Shown: one piece after another, positions 61,743-64,000 of the stretch | Position numbering within the stretch: the first letter of the stretch is position 1 | Layout of the letters: every line of letters begins with the position of its first letter | Source of the DNA: Tateyamaria omphalii | GTDB lineage: Bacteria; Pseudomonadota; Alphaproteobacteria; Rhodobacterales; Rhodobacteraceae | DNA: 64,000 nt | Assembly: GCF_019802125.1 (NCBI RefSeq) | Contig: NZ_JAHVHT010000004.1 | Location: 1-64,000, forward strand | Direction: 5' to 3' | The notes under the pieces: generated by a model | Databases searched by the model: none | The model's input: only the letters and a program-made list of their open reading frames with translations | Told to the model about the DNA's origin: nothing | Made by a program: the position numbers and the translations under genes

Positions 61743-62510
61743 ATGCCCTTTCGCCTCGTCCAGCCCGACAAACTTTCCGCAGCCGTGATCCGCCAGATCG
61801 AGCAACTCATCCTGCGCGGCATCCTGCGCCCCGGCGAACGGCTGCCCCCCGAACGCGACCTCGCCGAACGCATGGGCGTCTCCCGCCCCTCCCTCCGCGA
61901 CGCCATCGGCACCCTGCAAGAGACCGGCCTGCTGGTCGCCAAACCGGGCGCCGGGGTCTACGTGGCCGATGTCCTCGGTTCCGCCTTTGCCCCTGCTTTG
62001 ACTGAACTTTTCGCCCGCCATGACGAGGCTGTGTTCGACTATCTCAGCTTCCGCCGCGACATGGAGGGGCTCGCCGCCGAACGCGCCGCGCGCCTCGCCT
62101 CAGACACCGATCTGGCCGTCGTGCAAAAGGTCTTCGAAAAGATGGAAGCCGCCCACCCCAAGCGCAATGGCGAGGAAGAAGCCCAGCTCGACGCGCAATT
62201 CCACATGGCGATCATCGAGGCGAGCCACAACGTCATCATGCTCCACATGATGCGGTCGATGTACCAGCTTCTACGAGATGGTGTGTTCTATAACCGCCAA
62301 GTCATGTTCAAGCAGCGCACCACACGGCAGGCGCTTCTGGACCAGCACCGCCAGATCAACACTGCCTTGCAAGCCCGCGACCCGGGCGCCGCCCGCACCG
62401 CCGTGCACGCCCATCTCGACTATGTTGAACGGGCCCTGCGCGACCAGCAAAAGGCCGAGCATAACGAAGAGATCGCGCGCCAGCGGCTCGACCACGAAAC
62501 GAGCGGCTGA
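61743..62510 (+). CDS. FadR-subfamily GntR transcriptional regulator
   Basis: A 255-residue regulator. The GntR winged helix shows IRQIEQLILRGILRPGERLPPERDLAERMGVSRPSLRDAI (core LPPERDLAERMGVSRPSLRD), then LVAKPGAGVYV. The FCD ligand domain is LSFRRDMEGLAAERAA, AQFHMAIIEASHN (metal His), and RQALLDQHRQINTALQARD. FadR-type FCD proteins sense carboxylates such as lactate, pyruvate or glycolate. The target is unknown; its only neighbour, the pstB-like gene, is convergent and ends 1 base away. Confidence 0.92.
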   Translation: MPFRLVQPDKLSAAVIRQIEQLILRGILRPGERLPPERDLAERMGVSRPSLRDAIGTLQETGLLVAKPGAGVYVADVLGSAFAPALTELFARHDEAVFDYLSFRRDMEGLAAERAARLASDTDLAVVQKVFEKMEAAHPKRNGEEEAQLDAQFHMAIIEASHNVIMLHMMRSMYQLLRDGVFYNRQVMFKQRTTRQALLDQHRQINTALQARDPGAARTAVHAHLDYVERALRDQQKAEHNEEIARQRLDHETSG

Positions 62511-63326
62511 TCACCCCATCTTGCCCGCGATAAACGCCCGCGCCTCCGTCGTGCGGGGCGCCGTGAACATGGCTTCCGTCGGCTGTAGCTCCAGCAACTT
62601 GCCAAGGTGGAAGTAGGCAACCCGATCCGCGATCCGCCGGGCCTGCGCCATCGAATGGGTGATAATGACGATGGCCTGATCCCGCTTCAGTTCAAGCAGC
62701 AAATCCTCGATCCGTTGTGTCGCAATCGGGTCAATGGACCCGGTTGGCTCGTCCATCAACAGCACCTCGGGACTGGTCGACAGGGCACGCGCGACGCACA
62801 ACCGCTGCTGTTGACCGCCGGAGAGTTCAGTACCGGACTTGACGGTCAGGTGTTCCACTACCTCATCCCACAGCCCTGCGCGCCTAAGGCACTGTTCTAC
62901 ATGAATTTTCAACGCCTTCCGATTCCTTGTCAAACCATGCAGCCGCGCGGGGTAAGCCACGTTTTCAAAGATACTCGTCGGAAACGGGTTCGGCTTTTGA
63001 GCGACCCAGCCGAACCGTCGGCGGTGCAGCGGTGGGTCGATATCCGGCCCATGTATGTTGTCACCATTCATCAGGATCGTGCCCTCGATCAGCACGTCCT
63101 GGGCATCATCATGCATGCGGTTCAGACACTTCAGCGCCGTGGATTTCCCGCAGCCGGACGGACCTATAAAGGCCAGGATCTCGCCTGGGTACAGGTCAAA
63201 ACTGACATCATCCAGCGCCTGCTTTTCGCCATAGTGCAGCGACAGGTTGCGGACTGTCACAATGGGCGGGCTGTTGCGGCGCAGGGCGTGTATGGAGGGA
63301 AGGCCGGTCGTCTGTGTGTCAAACAT
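62511..63326 (-). CDS. Phosphate ABC transporter ATP-binding protein (PstB-like), solitary
   Basis: A 271-residue ABC ATPase. Walker A GPSGCGKSTALKCLNRMHD is the PstB form, the Q-loop is GWVAQKPNPFPTSIFENVAYP, the signature LSGGQQQRLCVARAL and Walker B VLLMDEPTGSIDP. These match PstB, the ATPase of the high-affinity phosphate importer. No pstS, pstC, pstA, phoU or phoB lies within the window, so it must work with a permease encoded elsewhere or be a tungstate/phosphate-like paralogue. ATG 63326 is chosen by the N-terminus MFDTQTTG; an upstream frame is non-coding in look. Confidence 0.88.
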   Translation of the reverse strand: MFDTQTTGLPSIHALRRNSPPIVTVRNLSLHYGEKQALDDVSFDLYPGEILAFIGPSGCGKSTALKCLNRMHDDAQDVLIEGTILMNGDNIHGPDIDPPLHRRRFGWVAQKPNPFPTSIFENVAYPARLHGLTRNRKALKIHVEQCLRRAGLWDEVVEHLTVKSGTELSGGQQQRLCVARALSTSPEVLLMDEPTGSIDPIATQRIEDLLLELKRDQAIVIITHSMAQARRIADRVAYFHLGKLLELQPTEAMFTAPRTTEARAFIAGKMG

Positions 63327-63426
63327 GAGAACCTCGCGGGTGCTGGAAACAGGGCCGTACCCAACGGGTAGTCCGCGCAACAGCACCCCGGCTTGATCCA
63401 TGCCAAACCCGCGCAAAACTTCACAA

Positions 63427-63466
63427 AACCTTCAAAAAGAAAAACCCCGGCGCGGTGGCCGGGGTT
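63427..63466 (-). terminator. Rho-independent terminator after the atpF operon
   Basis: On the minus strand AACCCCGGC, loop CACCGC, GCCGGGGTT is followed by TTTCTTTTTG. The 9-bp perfect stem and T-rich tail end the ATP synthase transcript 28 bases after the atpF stop. Confidence 0.9.
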
Positions 63467-63493
63467 CAATAGTTTCGGTGTGGTCGCAAGGGC

Positions 63494-64000
63494 TTAGTGC
63501 AGCCGCGCGTCCACTTCCGCAATGGCGTCGTCGATCAGCTTGTTGCTGTCGGTGGCCGTCATCTGCTTGGCGATCACGTCGCGCGCGGCCTGTACTGCAA
63601 CCACGGCAGCAGTGTCGCGCACCTCTTTGACGGCGCTTGCTTCGGCCGAAGCAATCTGGTCCGTCGCAGCGGCGAGGCGGCGTTCGATGGACGTCTTGAG
63701 GTCAGCGCGCGCCTGATCGGCAGCCGCTTCCGCGTCCTTTTTCGCCTGTTCGACGATCTTGTCGGCCTGCTCCTGCACCTCTTTCTGCTTGCGCTCATAC
63801 GACGCCAACAGAGTTTGCGCTTCTTCACGCAGCGCGCGGGCCTCGCTGATCTCGGACTGGATGCCGCTTGCGCGATCGTCCAGCATTTTCGAGATCATGC
63901 CGGGCACCTTGAAGTACACCAGCACGCCGATGAACAGGATGAACGCGATCAGAACGATCAGGTCCGTGTTGCTCAGCTTCCAGAACTCCGCCGAAAACGG
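63494..64000 (-). CDS. atpF: F0F1 ATP synthase subunit b (5' end cut by window edge)
   Basis: The visible 168 codons begin inside the N-terminal membrane helix (PFSAEFWKLSNTDLIVLIAF, ILFIGVLVYFKVPGMI) and continue as a long charged coiled coil (RALREEAQTLLASYERKQKE, ADKIVEQAKKDAEAAADQAR), ending AEVDARLH. Subunit b forms the peripheral stalk linking F1 to F0. The rest of the gene and the other atp genes should lie to the right. Confidence 0.95.
   Translation of the reverse strand, partial: PFSAEFWKLSNTDLIVLIAFILFIGVLVYFKVPGMISKMLDDRASGIQSEISEARALREEAQTLLASYERKQKEVQEQADKIVEQAKKDAEAAADQARADLKTSIERRLAAATDQIASAEASAVKEVRDTAAVVAVQAARDVIAKQMTATDSNKLIDDAIAEVDARLH

Overview
The window looks like ordinary chromosome of an alphaproteobacterium of the Rhodobacteraceae (Roseobacter group). 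This rests on gene content, not a database search. Pointers are the ChvI-ChvG-HprK-RapZ-EIIA-HPr cluster beside a divergent pckA, a long acyl-CoA dehydrogenase of the methylsuccinyl-CoA type (ethylmalonyl-CoA pathway), three tandem peptide deformylase genes behind fmt, an rpoZ-rsh-DUF2062-pdxJ-acpS-lepB-rnc-era-recO block, and high-GC coding DNA with many GTG and TTG starts. I see no rRNA, tRNA, transposase, integrase or CRISPR array. Both ends cut genes: tuf on the left and atpF on the right.

Layout. 0-12 kb: tuf 5' end, a lipoprotein, a cytochrome P450, an M48 protease, a DUF898 membrane protein and parC, then an SH3 protein, an SDR, a cobalamin adenosyltransferase and etfBA closed by a strong terminator. 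12-21 kb: a DUF6473 protein, 3-hydroxybutyryl-CoA dehydrogenase, an acyltransferase, and the PTS/two-component control cluster running away from pckA. 21-24 kb: two tandem equal-length GNAT/LuxI-like paralogues, an atypical winged-helix regulator with a palindromic upstream region, and an XRE regulator. 24-28 kb: methylsuccinyl-CoA dehydrogenase, a gene-free stretch holding palindromes and an unusual 11-bp-periodic repeat, a LysE exporter, a TetR regulator and a META protein. 28-39 kb: a long minus-strand housekeeping block from folK to recO. 39-46 kb: an NYN-domain protein, a LuxR-type regulator whose Shine-Dalgarno lies in a hairpin, ispH, a two-hydrolase membrane protein, and a tightly overlapped plus-strand run ending in rnhA. 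46-53 kb: small secreted or membrane proteins, fmt and three deformylase paralogues (one with a wrecked metal site), a MalY/PatB lyase, an acidic unknown protein and a 550-bp gene-free AT-richer stretch. 52-57 kb: glutathionyl-hydroquinone reductase, a degenerate receiver, cobC, cobD and a lytic transglycosylase. 57-64 kb: smc, a lipoprotein, a second copy of the 11-bp-periodic repeat, a FadR/GntR regulator, a solitary pstB-like gene and atpF.

The genes fit carbon and redox control in a marine-type heterotroph: electron transfer flavoprotein feeding acyl-CoA dehydrogenases, ethylmalonyl-CoA pathway steps, B12 salvage and synthesis (adenosyltransferase, cobC, cobD), and a PTS phosphorelay with ChvGI next to the gluconeogenic gene pckA. 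The best candidates for something undescribed are the two GGTGYAC arrays (26368-26418 and 61578-61617, both with exact 11-bp spacing), the tandem LuxI-like/GNAT pair with its regulators, and the hairpin that masks the luxR-type ribosome binding site.
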